Of a DNA stretch of 64,000 nucleotides, positions 12,693 to 23,203 are shown one piece after another; the stretch's first letter is position 1; the number at the start of each line of letters is the position of its first letter. The notes under the pieces were generated by a model. It was not told the origin of the DNA, did not search any database, and saw nothing but the letters and a program-made list of their open reading frames with translations. The position numbers and the translations under genes were made by a program. The stretch comes from Calocera cornea HHB12733 (lineage: Eukaryota > Basidiomycota > Dacrymycetes > Dacrymycetales > Dacrymycetaceae): the NCBI GenBank assembly GCA_001632435.1, contig KV423919.1:248001-312000 (forward strand), given 5' to 3'.

Positions 12693-13250
12693 ACCGGAAG
12701 ATTAGACCATTTTTTACCCACCTCACGCTATTCCTCTCCCGCCTGCGCATTGTCAGCGACATCCGGCTTCCCCTTCCCCCCGCACTTCACGTCTTTTCTC
12801 TTAGTCTCTCGTGTCACACTAGTCCGCCGCCTCCCACGCATGCCTGTATTTCTCCGAATGAACAAACATCAACCCTAGTTTGCGGAACAGTGGAGCCAAG
12901 GTGATGCAGCGTACAGACCCCGCGCCAGAATCGGGATCTCGCTCCAGCATCGTGGGGCGATTCTGGCTGGCAGCGACGGAGCAGCACTGGCCGCCATCTC
13001 AAGGCATCGCTTGCCAGCACTTATCAGAATTCTTCCGGAGGGCCTTGTTCTTGCATTCAGCAGCGGGTCTGAGCTCCGGATCGCTGTGGATGACAGCAGC
13101 ACACATGCATGCAGACGATAATGGAGTGGGGTCATATAACAGCACTGTTTCTGTATCGAGCAACGCTATGTAACAAGCCGAGCTTTTGGCGTATGTACAA
13201 GTCCGAAACTGCGGTTTCGAGCACATGATGCCTCTCTAGGTCCTCGACCT
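12693..13250. other. Convergent 3' intergenic region
   Basis: Lies between the 3' ends of the RBR ligase and the first SDR gene. Pyrimidine-rich near 12720-12840. No gene or structured element recognised. Confidence 0.5.
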
Positions 13251-14399
13251 TCACGCCCACGACAGGTACTGCTTGATGATCCTCGGCACCTCCGGGTCGA
13301 CCAGGGTGAGCTCCTCGATCGTGTCCGTCTACCCAAACAGTATCAGTTTCGCGCTGCCAGCCTTCCCAGCCGGTAGAGTACTCACCCAGAGCTTCTTCTG
13401 GATCTCCTCCCCTCTCTCGCTCGCCACGAGTGGCGCGACTGGGCCAGTCCTGCAATGCTCGCAATACACCCCGGACTTTCCGTCCAGGTCCGCGCCCACC
13501 GCCGCGTGGACGATCGTGCGCGATCCGGCTTCTGTTGTGCGCGCTAGGAGCTGCGTCTGCAGCCAGAATGCCCAGGAGCGGAGGTTGCGCGCGAGGCTGG
13601 AGCGGCAGAAGCCCGGGTTGAGCGCGTTGATTGTGAGTGGGGTGGAGGCGGGGAGGCGGGAGGCGAGCTCCCGGGTGAAGAAGACGTTGAACACTGTTCT
13701 CAGATCATTGTCAGTTGCTTGTACTGTATGAGAAGACCAAGGGAGAGGGAGCAGCGTACGCTTGGTGAGGGGATACCGCCTCTGCACCAACCCCTCCTTC
13801 TCGCAGTACTCCCGGTCATTCAGCTTCCTCAGCATGCTCGCCGCCTCCACCTCCTTCACATCGGGGACCCAGTGGTGCACGCCCGAGCTGAGGACGACGA
13901 CCCTCGGAGTGGGCGGGTTCGCGTCCGCCGCAAGGAGGAAGGGGAGGAGGCGGAGGGCGAGGAGCGCGGTGGAGAGGTGGTTCACTTGGAGCATCTCCTC
14001 CCACCCCTCGGGCGTCTCTTTCCACTGCATGCCGGCCACGCCAGCGTTGAGGATAAGCAAGTCGAGCTTCCCGCCTCCCTCGCTCGCAAAGCGCTCAGCA
14101 AGCGCCTTCACGGAGTCGAACACGCCCAGGTCGACCTCCCAGCACTCGACGCTCCCGACCTTGCCCTTGCCCGCAGCGGTGATCTGGGCCAGCGCGTCCT
14201 CTGCGCGTGAGGCGGAGCGCGAGGTGACTATGAGCCGCGCGGGGCCGAGGGTGGCGAGGTGCTTGGACGCTTCCAGGCCGAGGCCGACGTTGCCCCCCGT
14301 GAGGAGGACGGTGCGCCCCGTGAGTGGGCGGGCGAATGACTTTACGGATGGGAGAGGCGCCCATTGGGTCCAGATGAACTCGGTGAAAGTTGTGGACAT
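13251..14399 (-). CDS. Short-chain dehydrogenase/reductase, tandem copy 1
   Basis: NAD(P)-dependent SDR of unknown substrate, about 335 residues in three exons. Exon 1 starts MSTTFTEFIWTQWAPLPSVK and carries the cofactor motif TGGNVGLGLEASKHL, LDLLILNAGV (NAG motif), VVVLSSGVHH (catalytic Ser) and the catalytic YPLTK at the exon end. The second exon (FNVFFTRELASRL to EEIQKKLW) includes NALNPGFCRSSLARNL; a short last exon reads TDTIEELTLVDPEVPRIIKQ and ends SWA, with stop TGA at 13251-13253. All catalytic residues are present. It heads a same-strand array of paralogues sharing the same two intron positions. A minus-strand TATA-like CATAAATAC lies at about 14483-14491. Confidence 0.92.
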
Positions 14400-14830
14400 G
14401 TTGGGTAGCAAAGTAAGCAGGGATGTGACGGCTCTGACCAGGTGGTGGTGTCAATGGGACAGAGAGATGAAGAGAGGCCCAAGTATTTATGCATTCCGAT
14501 GAACATATCAAGGTGTCGACGATGTCCCAACTTGCGCTGAGGGTGAGACCCCGTCCTGGAGTCATTGCGGCAAACGGTGACGGCATCGCTCACCCACGCC
14601 GGCTTACATAAGAATGGGTCGCAGAGTCCCACGCGTGGGCATGGGTAGGAGCGTCAGCCGCGGGAGGAAGGGCTTGGCGACGCCCCGTGCGACCGAAGAC
14701 TTTTGGGGGAGGGTGCGGTGCGTCTGAAAATAGATGCGAGTTGGAACGCACTTAAGCGCTCATTCTGCCGTGGCCACGCATGGATCGGACGGACTTTGTC
14801 TACTGACTCGGCATGCACTCTACGCTCGAC
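14400..14830. other. Intergenic between SDR copies 1 and 2
   Basis: Upstream region of SDR copy 1 and 3' flank of copy 2. Apart from the TATA-like site near 14487 nothing else is recognised. Confidence 0.5.
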
Positions 14831-15968
14831 TCACGACAGATACTGCTTGAGGATCTTCTGCACTTCCGGGTCAACGGGCGCCAGCTGGGCGATCGTGTCG
14901 TTCTACCACAACCACGTATAAGCCTCTCCAACCCCATGTCGAAACGTGTCACTCACCCAAAGGCTCTCCCTAATCTCCTTCCCGCGCTCGCTCCTCACCA
15001 GCACACTGGGCTGGCTAACCCTGCAGCTAGCGGAGTACAGCCCGCTCTTCCCGTCCAGCTCCTCCCCCACAGCCGCGTACACGATAGTCCGCGAGCCCAC
15101 CTCGGTCCTGCGCGCCAGCAGCTGGGTGAACAGCCAGAACCTCCACGAGTCGATGTGCCTGAAGAACTGGGAGTGGCACAGCCCGGGATCGACTGCGTTG
15201 ACCGACAGTGCGGAGCCGCGGGGGAGGCGCTCCGAGAGGGAGAGCGTGAAGAGCATGTTGAACACTGCGCTCATAATTGGTTAGTCCGTACTCCGGGTGA
15301 ACAGGGGCCTGACAGGACCCACGTTTGGTCAACGAGTAGCGCTGCGCGAGCTTCCCCTCCCGCTCGCAATACTCCTTCTCGTTAAGCTTCCCGAGCATGC
15401 TCGGCACTCCCTTTTCCGCCTCCGGCACCTCAGGCACATACTGATGCATCCCCGAGCTGACCAGCACCACCCTCGGCGTCGGGGGCCTCGCATCCGCAGC
15501 CAGCAAAAACGGCAGCAGGCGGAGCGCGAGCAGCGCCCCCGAGAGGTGGTTAACCTGGAGCATCTCCTCCCACCCGTCTGGCGTCTGGACCCACTCCTTC
15601 AGGCTCACCCCAGCGGAGAGCACGAGCAGGTCGAGCTTCCCCCCTCCCTCGCGCGCAAAGCGCTCCGCGAGCGCCCGGACGCTGTCGAAGCTCCCGAGCT
15701 CGACCTCCCAGCACTCGAGTTTGCCCAGTTTGCCGCCGCCGGCCTGGGAGATCTGTGCGAGTGCGCCTGCCGCACGCGACGCAGAGCGCGAGGTGATTAT
15801 GAGCCGCGCGGGGCCGAGGGTGGCGAGGTGCTTGGCTGCTTCTAGCCCGAGGCCGACGTTGCCCCCCGTGAGGAGGATGGTGCGCCCCGTGAGCGGGCGG
15901 GCGAACGACTTGACGGAGGGGAGGGGCATCCATTGGTCGTAGATGAACTGGGGGAATGTTTGCGACAT
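14831..15968 (-). CDS. Short-chain dehydrogenase/reductase, tandem copy 2
   Basis: Paralogue of copy 1 with the same three-exon layout: MSQTFPQFIYDQWMPLPSVK, cofactor motif TGGNVGLGLEAAKHL, catalytic Ser in VLVSSGMHQY, and YSLTK for the YxxxK pair before intron 1. The second exon runs FNMLFTLSLSERL to EIRESLW and the last exon reads NDTIAQLAPVDPEVQKILKQ and ends YLS. The usually conserved NAG is LSAGV here, because AAC in copy 1 is TCC. That asparagine helps hold the central sheet and catalytic site in SDRs, so activity may be altered. Stop TGA at 14831-14833. Substrate unknown. Confidence 0.9.
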
Positions 15969-16359
15969 TTTGGGGCCGCCAGAATTTTGTGAAGCCTTTT
16001 TCCGGACCAGCTCAGTGTAACGTCCGTTGCGCTAAAGGTATGGCCCAAGGATCCCCGTTTTATTCCACTGATAAACACCTCTGCTGATCATTGGCAACGC
16101 CATGGGTAAACGGAACGATGTCGCGGAAGGTGACTCGCAATTTCGCAAACCCTAACCCACGCTGCTTATACAACCCAGGGTGCGGAGTGAACATCTCCGC
16201 GATAGCGTGGAAACGAGTGTTGACCGCACTCAAAGCATGTGAGATTGGCAAGAAAGCAGGTGAAATCAAGATTCGTCCGAGATCTCGGATGACCAAGCCA
16301 CGCGCGGATGACAAACTTGATAAACCGCATACGTATGTGTCTCGGATTGCGCTCAACGC
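15969..16359. other. Intergenic between SDR copies 2 and 3
   Basis: Upstream of copy 2 and downstream of copy 3. No gene or clear element seen. Confidence 0.5.
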
Positions 16360-17478
16360 CTAGCAGAGGTACTGCTTGACAACGCGCGGCACCTCTGGAT
16401 CCACCAGCGACAGCTCTTCGATGGTATCCTTCTGAATCACAGTCTCGTCAGCCTCGTCGTCCGTACCTTCCGAACCCACGCTCACCCAGAGTTTGTCCCT
16501 GATCTGCTTCCCACGCTCACTCCTGACCATCGCACTCGGCTGGCTCACAAAGCAGCTCTCCACGTACTGGCCCGTCTTCCCGTCCAGGTCCTTCCCCACC
16601 GCAGCGTGCACGATCGTCCTCGAGCCCACTTCTGTGGTGCGTGCAAGTAGCAACTGGTACAGCCAGAAGCCCCAGGAGTTGAAGTTGCGCGCGAGCTGGG
16701 AGCGGCACAACCCCGGGTTCGTGCTGTTGACCGACAACGCAGTCGAAGGGGGAAGGTGCTCGGCGAGGGCCATCGCGAACATGACGTTGAACACTGAGCC
16801 GCCTCAGCTATATGCACGCATACATAAGGGTAAGGACATACGTTTCGTGGTCGGATACCTTGCCCGGAACTTGCCCCCGGTCATGATATGTGCTTTGTCA
16901 TTGAGTTTCCTCAGCATGTTCTCTTCGTCCACCTCCGGCACGTCCGGAATCCGGTGGTGCAGGCCCGAGTTGACGAGGACCACCCTAGGAGTGGGCGGGT
17001 TCGCGTCTGCTGCGAGCAGGAAGGGCAGGAGCCGGAGTGCCAAAAGCGCGCCGGAGAGGTGGTTCACCTGCAGGGTCTCCTCCCACCCGTCGGGTGTCTC
17101 CTTCCATACGCCCTGTATCACCCCTGCATTGAGCACGAGCAAGTCTAGCTTCCCCCCTCCCTCTTCGGAGAACCGGTCCGCAAGTACAATGACAGACTCG
17201 AACCGCGTCAGGTCGACCTCCCAGCATTCGACCTTGCACTTCCCCTTCCCGGCAGCATTGATCTGCGCAAGCGCGTCCTTGGCACGTTCAGCGGAGCGGG
17301 AGGTGATGATCAGCCTGGCTGGGCCAAGGGCGGCCAGGTGTTTCGATGCTTCGAGACCAAGGCCGACATTGCCGCCCGTGAGGAGTATAGTGCGGCCTGG
17401 GAGGGGGCGCACGAAGGACTTGACAGAGGGAAGGGGACGGAGCTGGAGGTAGAGGAACTCGCTGATGGTTGCCGACAT
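16360..17478 (-). CDS. Short-chain dehydrogenase/reductase, tandem copy 3
   Basis: Third intact paralogue: MSATISEFLYLQLRPLPSVK, TGGNVGLGLEASKHLA, LNAGVIQG, VLVNSGLHHR (Ser retained, preceding residue Asn rather than Ser) and YPTTK. Exon 2 starts FNVMFAMALAEHL and ends QIRDKLW; the last exon is KDTIEELSLVDPEVPRVVKQ and ends YLC, with stop TAG at 16360-16362. The last intron is 54 nt, a multiple of three, and contains no in-frame stop, so its retention would add 18 residues instead of truncating the protein. Cofactor and catalytic residues are complete. Substrate unknown. Confidence 0.91.
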
Positions 17479-18099
17479 TGTTGTACGGAGAATCGAGATC
17501 GGAGAGAAAGCAGACCGGATGCCTTGGCTAGAGAGTAGCGAGCCAGTAAGTAGCCAATAACACGGCGATTTTATCCACTTTCGAGCGCCAGTGTCAACAT
17601 AGAGAGTCATGGAGCGCAGCAGGGAATTTCAGGGAAACGTCCTCGCAACGTCTTCCCCACGTCTTACATAAGCGTCTCTCCACGATTTGCCGCATCGTGG
17701 ATCGCAGTGGCGAGTAGATGGACACCATTCCCGCCCGATGAGCACGGCGCACACGGTGCATGGTGATCCGAGAAGAGATGGGAGCGGTCCTGAGCGATCT
17801 GGACAGAAACCGGGCGAGGGTCAATGTGGTCGGTACGAACGCAGGTGTGGATATCCATGGTAGCGCCACTGCAAGCTGCGGGCTGACGATCGTCTGAGTT
17901 TCAAATTGGAGAAAGTTTCCAGATCCTTTCCATTTCCTTGCCATCATTTAAGGACTTGGTACCATACCGTCACTGCTCCCTCTCCTTTTTTCGCAGGTAC
18001 TCCGCCTCATGACATGTACAAACCTGCACTCCTGAATATCGACAAAGGCTGCTGATACCTACAGCACAAATAAGTCCTCCCACTCTGCAGGTGCTGTCT
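17479..18099. other. Intergenic upstream of SDR copy 3
   Basis: Promoter side of copy 3; no gene or clear element recognised up to the SDR fossil at 18100. Confidence 0.45.
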
Positions 18100-18174
18100 T
18101 CACACCAGATACTCTTGGACTATCTTCGGTACTTCTGGGTCCACCGCCGCGAGCTGGGCGACCGTATCCGCGTG
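18100..18174 (-). pseudogene. Fossil last exon of a fourth tandem SDR copy
   Basis: The minus strand reads DTVAQLAAVDPEVPKIVQEY then LV and a TGA stop (18100-18102). This is a clear match to the last exon of copies 1-3 (DTIxxLxxVDPEVxxIxKQYL), in the same orientation and one spacing upstream of copy 3. The expected upstream exon (LGLE, NAG, YxxxK) is not present in the following kilobase, so this is a truncated remnant of a fourth gene. A weak resemblance to the gene's interior around 18250 is too short to trust. Confidence 0.8.
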
Positions 18175-20096
18175 CCCCTCTCGTGAGCATCACCAATATC
18201 CAGGGGGCGCGAGCTGCAGGCACATGGCCCGTAGGGAGGAAGTCGTCATCTTGCCGGCAGCAGTGAGGACTAGTAGTAAGACCCGCCGGAGACCTTCCAA
18301 GCAGCTCAGCTCGTCAGGGCCATCCGGATCCTTCTCAGCGTACTAATACCTCCCAAACGAGTCACCTCGTCCAGAGGAAGTAACTAGAATAGCAACAAAC
18401 CCAACGATCACCGCCCCCAGCGCCTGGGTACACCTCCGCGCAGGGGTGCCATAACTGCAGAACTCAATGCAGGGCAGCGGGGTCCCACTGGCAGGGCCCA
18501 CCCAGCGGCATGGAGCGACCACGGGCCGCGTAATGGGAGGGATTCCAGCATTTCGCCTTCCCGACAACCCTGAGCGCGCGGCGAACGGCAAACGGCGAAG
18601 GTGCCGCCGGGGACGTGGAGAGGTGCAGGGTTTGTCTGGCCGGTGGGAAGTTGGGCATATGTAACGCCGATTGAGGGGTGCCAGTGTAGTGATGTTGTTC
18701 TGGGAGCAGGGACCGGGGCCTGGCAAGCGTATTTATGTATGGTGAGACGGCCGCTGTCCTTTCTAGGGCGTACATACAGCACATCCGGTTCTGCATCTGC
18801 ATTCCTGGAACGCGAGATGTGCGAACGGCAGCAAGTCCAGTACGTTCAGTATGATGCCAGCGGAGTGAGCCCGTTTCCACCTGTAGCTGCAGCTGTACCG
18901 TCGGCTCCGAGACACCCAGGCGCGCCTCGGGCCCTCGGCACAACTTCCAACATCTTCTCACCAGTTGATCGACCGCGTCAAATTGACGTAAGCACTCTCT
19001 CCCACGCTCTGCGCCCTCCGTAGGGAATCGCATTCGTCTCGGATTCCAAGTCCAAGTCCAAGTCGGACTCGGGAGAGCTGTATCCACATACGGTTGTAGG
19101 ATGTCGCCACACGCTGCAGCTGCCGATATAAGGCGACAGGGGCGCACGCGCACCGGTGAGGAGCGACATGCGAACACCGTGTTGGAGGCACAGTACTGTA
19201 CGTATTGTAACTGTAAAGTCCTGGTACTGTCCAGTCTCTGTATTGCATTGCATTGCATTGCATTGCAGCGTACTGTATGCCTGGAGGAGATCGCGCCTGG
19301 GTTTCAGGCTTCAGGCGTCAGGCTTCGGCTGCCAAGCAGCTCAGTTCCAAACGCTGCACTACCCTCCCTCGGTGTCCGGATGCGCGCGCCCGGCCTCGCA
19401 TATGTAGTACTGTAGTCACCGAGGGCGGACGACCAAGCGTTTGTATTCGGCCCTTGAGAAGCGGGTAGGGCCCAGCTGAGCTCAGCACCTTTTCGCCGTC
19501 GTCGGTGTGCGCAATGTATTGTGAGGGCTTGGGCGCGCCCGATGCGGCGATAGCCACCAGGCTGTGCAGCCACACTACATCATCGATGCATCACCGCGTA
19601 TTCATTGATTATTATCAATCGTCCTAACTTATTAATAGTAATAGACTAACCAGACACAGGGTAGGTATAGAGCGCACGATCACGGGCGCGTCTGGGCCAT
19701 AGACTGGCGGAGGTCGGAGTCGGCCGCCCGTGCGGGGCCGGGGCGGCTCGGCTCGGAGCCGGGCGGGGGCACGTGGTGCGGGACGCCTAAAGCTGGTGCG
19801 GTTGCGGGTGCGGTTGCGGGAGAAGGAGGGTCGGAAGGGAGTCAGATTTCTTCCCTCTGCTGCTTGCTCCGCACCCTGAGCTGAGCTGAGCTGAGCTGGG
19901 TGGACTGCACGCCCGACACCCTGTCTCGCCTCCGAGTCCCTCTCCCTGCTCGCCTTCCTTGCTCCCCCGCCCCCCCGCGAGCAGCGTACTTGTTCCTCCC
20001 CGACCCCCAACCCCCAACCCCCACTCCCCAACCCCCACTCCCCAGGACGACTGCACGCCCCAGTCGATGATCGCCCGATCGTGAACCCCCCACCCC
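18175..20096. other. Gene-poor, low-complexity stretch
   Basis: About 1.9 kb with no supported gene. It contains a pentanucleotide run (ATTGC about five times) at 19242-19266, short direct repeats (CCAAGT) near 19046-19066, and a C-rich tract at 19999-20044 upstream of the next gene. Open frames here on either strand are compositional and lack domains. Confidence 0.5.
19242..19266. repeat. ATTGC pentanucleotide microsatellite
   Basis: Five consecutive perfect ATTGC units, in non-coding DNA. Confidence 0.9.
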
Positions 20097-21069
20097 ATGG
20101 ACATCTTCGCATGCTGCATACGGCGGCCCACCGCGCCCGACCCACACGACCCCTCCCCCGTGCGCTCCCCCTGACGCTCCCTCCCTCCCACTGGCCCCTA
20201 ACGATCCACAGGCGACGGAGACGACCCGGCTCCTCTCCTCAGAACAGGCCAGCTCGTACGCAATCCCTCTCTCCTCACTGTCTGCCAGACGTGTGCTAAT
20301 ACGTGTCCTGTGGGCAGCACACCGACCGTCATCGAACGCCAGCCCGAGGCGATCCCCCCGCCTATAGGGGCCGAGGAGAGGGAGGACGACGAGCTGGATG
20401 CGATATTCGGGGACATGGTCGGGTGCGCGCGCCTTCCCTCTCCTTCCCTCCTCTCCCTCTTCAACATCCGGTTGACTACATGCGGCGACACTGACACCCC
20501 TGTGCTTGCAGGACGATGGTCCGGCCCAAGCAAGCGAACCCGTTCCTGACCGGCACCGGCCAGACACCCAGCACGTCTCGCAACCCCTCCCCGCGCTCCG
20601 TAGGCGCTTCGAGCAGGGGGCAGCGCTCACACTCCCGAGGCCGTACGACGAACGCCTTCCAGGTACGTCCCCTGGTATGGTGGTGGTGTCGTGTTGGTAC
20701 TGACTGGACGGGTGCGGTAGGTCCGCAGAGTGCGATTGGGGAGGGACGGGCAGAAGCTCTCCAGCGGCCCCGACGCGGTGCAGGAGGAGGACGAGGCTGC
20801 CCAAGCTGCAGCTGCGGCTGCCGCCGCCGCCTCAGGGGCAGGGCAAGGGGACGCCGACTCCCTGCGCAGCGGGACGTCCGAGGCCCCCACGCGTGCTGTA
20901 CGCCCCTTCCCTTTCCCCACCTCGTGGCGTTGCAGATCTGATTCTGGGCTGTTGCGCCCTGTAGTCTACGCTCAACCGGGAGGAGCTCGAGCGACAGAAA
21001 TACACTATCAAGCTCAAGACCGCCGAGGTGGTCAAGCCGTGGAGGTCCCAGATCTCGCAGGGCGACTGA
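20097..21069 (+). CDS. Uncharacterised small acidic/Ser-rich protein
   Basis: Not recognised as a known family. Splice reading gives MDIFACCIRRPTAPDPHDPS in exon 1, then ATETTRLLSSEQAS, TPTVIERQPEAIPPPIGAEE, EDDELDAIFGDM, MVRPKQANPFLTGTGQTPS with a Ser/Arg-rich tail, an Ala-rich acidic part, and a last exon TLNREELERQKYTIKLKTAE to KPWRSQISQGD with stop TGA at 21067-21069. All five introns have GT..AG ends and keep frame. The Cys pair near the N terminus with a following ETTRLL recalls small membrane-anchored proteins of the lysosome/vacuole surface (LAMTOR1/Ego1 style), but the residue after Met is Asp, so N-myristoylation is excluded and the resemblance is weak. Confidence 0.6.
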
Positions 21070-21773
21070 GGGGTACCTCATCTCTCCTGTACCTCAGCGG
21101 AGGCGGCTGCACCTCAGCCCCTCCCCCTGCCACCACAGCAGCGACGGCCTCTTCTCCTCGACCACATACGATCAGCAGCAACAGTGCGGCAACCCAAGAA
21201 AAGGAGCAGGTGCTCCCCCCTCCCCCCCCCTAACCACGCGGAACGAACCCCCTCTCGCTCGCCGAGCTCGCGCCTCCCGGCGTGCGGAAGCCCGCGGCAG
21301 CGACTAGGACGATACCAAAATTGACCCGGCGCGGTCTGCCCATACCCTCCGCCCCGGCCCCCGAACCGATCGATACTGCACTGCACTGCACTACGTACGC
21401 TAAAACCCGCCGCTATGTCCGGCTAAGTACTTGCTATCTATGGGCTGCTTATGAGCTTCGACGACTGAATCACACCATCTCCCAGCTACACCACACCACA
21501 CCGTACCGCACGAGGCCCATCACACCACACCACGCTACGCCGTCATCTCGCACTATCACGCTTATTGTTCAAAGCCCCTTGGGGGACCCTTGTACGGAGT
21601 AGGAGTAGGTGTAGTAGCAGCAGGTAGAGACGACAATGGGACGACCTCTTTTTTTCCCCTCTTCATTCATTTAAGCTCAGCAGCACGAGCATACACGCAT
21701 ACAGGCGGTTACAGACGGGACCTGGGGCTAAGGAGACACTTGACTGGAGTGGATACAGCGGGCCACGGTGCGC
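21070..21773. other. Convergent 3' intergenic region with simple repeats
   Basis: Between two convergent genes. Contains a C run near 21220-21232, an ACTGC repeat near 21376-21392 and a CACAC-rich stretch near 21488-21537. No gene recognised. Confidence 0.5.
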
Positions 21774-22667
21774 TTACTTGCGCTGGGCGTTGTAGCGCGC
21801 CCTGAGCCGCTCGAGGAGGTAGTCCTGCGCCGCATCAGCATATAGCGTCCCATACACGGGAGAAAGGGCTCACAGCAGGGAACGACTCCTGGAAGCTGGG
21901 CCTGGCCAGGAGCGCCTTTGCGTACTTCTCCCACTTGCCGATATTGTCGAGCTTCTCGAGGAACTTTGGCCCCTCGCCCACGGGCCAGTTCCCCACGTCG
22001 TTCTTCGCGAGCAGGTACAGGCGCCCCACGAACGGCGCGATGGCCGTATCGGCGATGCTCCACTCCTTTCCGAGCGCATACGGGCCCGCGGGGTCGAGCT
22101 CGCCCACGAGCTGGTTGATCGCGGCTACCACCGCCTCCTCGCCCTCGCCCTTGGCCGCGAACGCGTTCCACGCCGGGTTGAACTTGTCCCCGACGAGGGT
22201 GATGAAGAACCGCGCCTTTGCGCGCTGGACGGGGTCCGCGGGGAGCAGGTGCGAGTCCGGCGCGAGCTCGGCGAAGAACTCGACCAGCACGAGCGACTCG
22301 GCCAGCTTCACCGCGCCGGGGGGAGCGACGGTCTTGTCCTCCTGCTTGGCGCCGTAGACGATCGCGGGCACCTTGCTCGCCGGGTTGATGTTGGGCTGGT
22401 ACCTGCGCGGGGTCAGGGTGTGCTTGGATGAGGAAGTGCGCGGGGGACGCACCAGACAGGCTTGTTCTGCAGGTCGATCTCGACCTCATCGTGCGCGATC
22501 TTGGTCTCCTTCAGCGCGATGACGGCGCGCTGGGCATAGGGGCATCCCTGTCCTCACGTGCGTCAGCAGCGGGCCAGCAGGCAGGGCTGGATTGCACCGG
22601 GTCAGGAACCGCGTCAGGGCGGGCTCACCTTGTTCGTGTAGAGAGTGAGCGGGGCGACGGCGGCCAT
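21774..22667 (-). CDS. Glutathione transferase, omega-like (CPYA motif)
   Basis: Cytosolic-type glutathione transferase with a catalytic cysteine, expected to act in thiol transfer or glutathione-conjugate reduction. Exon 1 is MAAVAPLTLYTNK; exon 2 begins GCPYAQRAVIALKETKIAHD, placing Cys at the N-cap of the first thioredoxin-fold helix as in omega-class enzymes. The third exon has NINPASKVPAIVYG (cis-Pro loop), a Ser-Glu-equivalent SLVLVEFFAEL and an all-helical C-terminal domain with GKEWSIADTAIAPFVGRL. The last exon ends DYLLERLRARYNAQRK, stop TAA at 21774-21776. Length about 240 residues is normal. A minus-strand TATATATA at 22764-22771 sits about 97 bp upstream of the ATG. Confidence 0.9.
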
Positions 22668-23203
22668 TCTTGTCGTTGTCGTTGTCGTTATCTTTCGTCT
22701 GAGCAGGGGGCGGGGTCGGTGACAAAGACTGAGCACGGTGCTGGGCCGCGCTCCTCCACGCGCTATATATACGCCAGTGCTCGCCTGCCTCGACAGGACG
22801 GGCCGGACGAGCATGTCGCTCTGCCGGGGTTCGGCCACGCAACGGGCGAATGGTCGACGATCGCGTCATGGGCAAGGGTCGTCACGCGGCCGGGAGTCTA
22901 TCGATGCCATTGCTAATCAATTGGGTGCATGGCGCAACGACACGGAATATTCGAGGTCAAAGGTGCGATTTCCTTCCTACCAGCCAGCTTACAACAGTAA
23001 TATACAATAGTGTAGCACCCAGCGTCCGAACAACGCTGCACGCTACAACCCAATCGCTTCACAGCGGAATCGAAAGCCGAATTCAGAACCAAACGAAACC
23101 AAAAAGTAGAACAAGGGTATACGGCGTCTGGAGTCCATAAACATATATCCAAACTCGAAATCAGAACCAGATGACTGCCATGAGTTTTCATGGGGTATGC
23201 CAA
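22668..23203. other. Intergenic, 5' of GST and 3' of CSL factor
   Basis: Contains the GST TATA box; otherwise nothing recognised. Confidence 0.5.
22764..22771 (-). promoter_or_regulatory. TATA box of the glutathione transferase gene
   Basis: TATATATA on the minus strand about 97 bp upstream of the ATG at 22667, a usual distance for a fungal TATA element. Confidence 0.5.

Noticed and set aside
13251..17478. Secondary-metabolite cluster built on the SDR array
   Set aside because: Only SDR paralogues occur; no backbone enzyme or transporter is nearby.
18230..18280. Further SDR relic next to the fossil exon
   Set aside because: Similarity to the KGK-AAG interior is about 12-15 bp, too short to separate from chance.
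18464..19258. Long minus-strand open frame of 264 codons
   Set aside because: No domain, odd composition driven by simple repeats, no plausible start context or introns; treated as chance.
19842..20804. Minus-strand open frame of 320 codons
   Set aside because: Antisense to the spliced plus-strand gene at 20097-21069 and rich in Gly/Arg from C-rich DNA; no domain.
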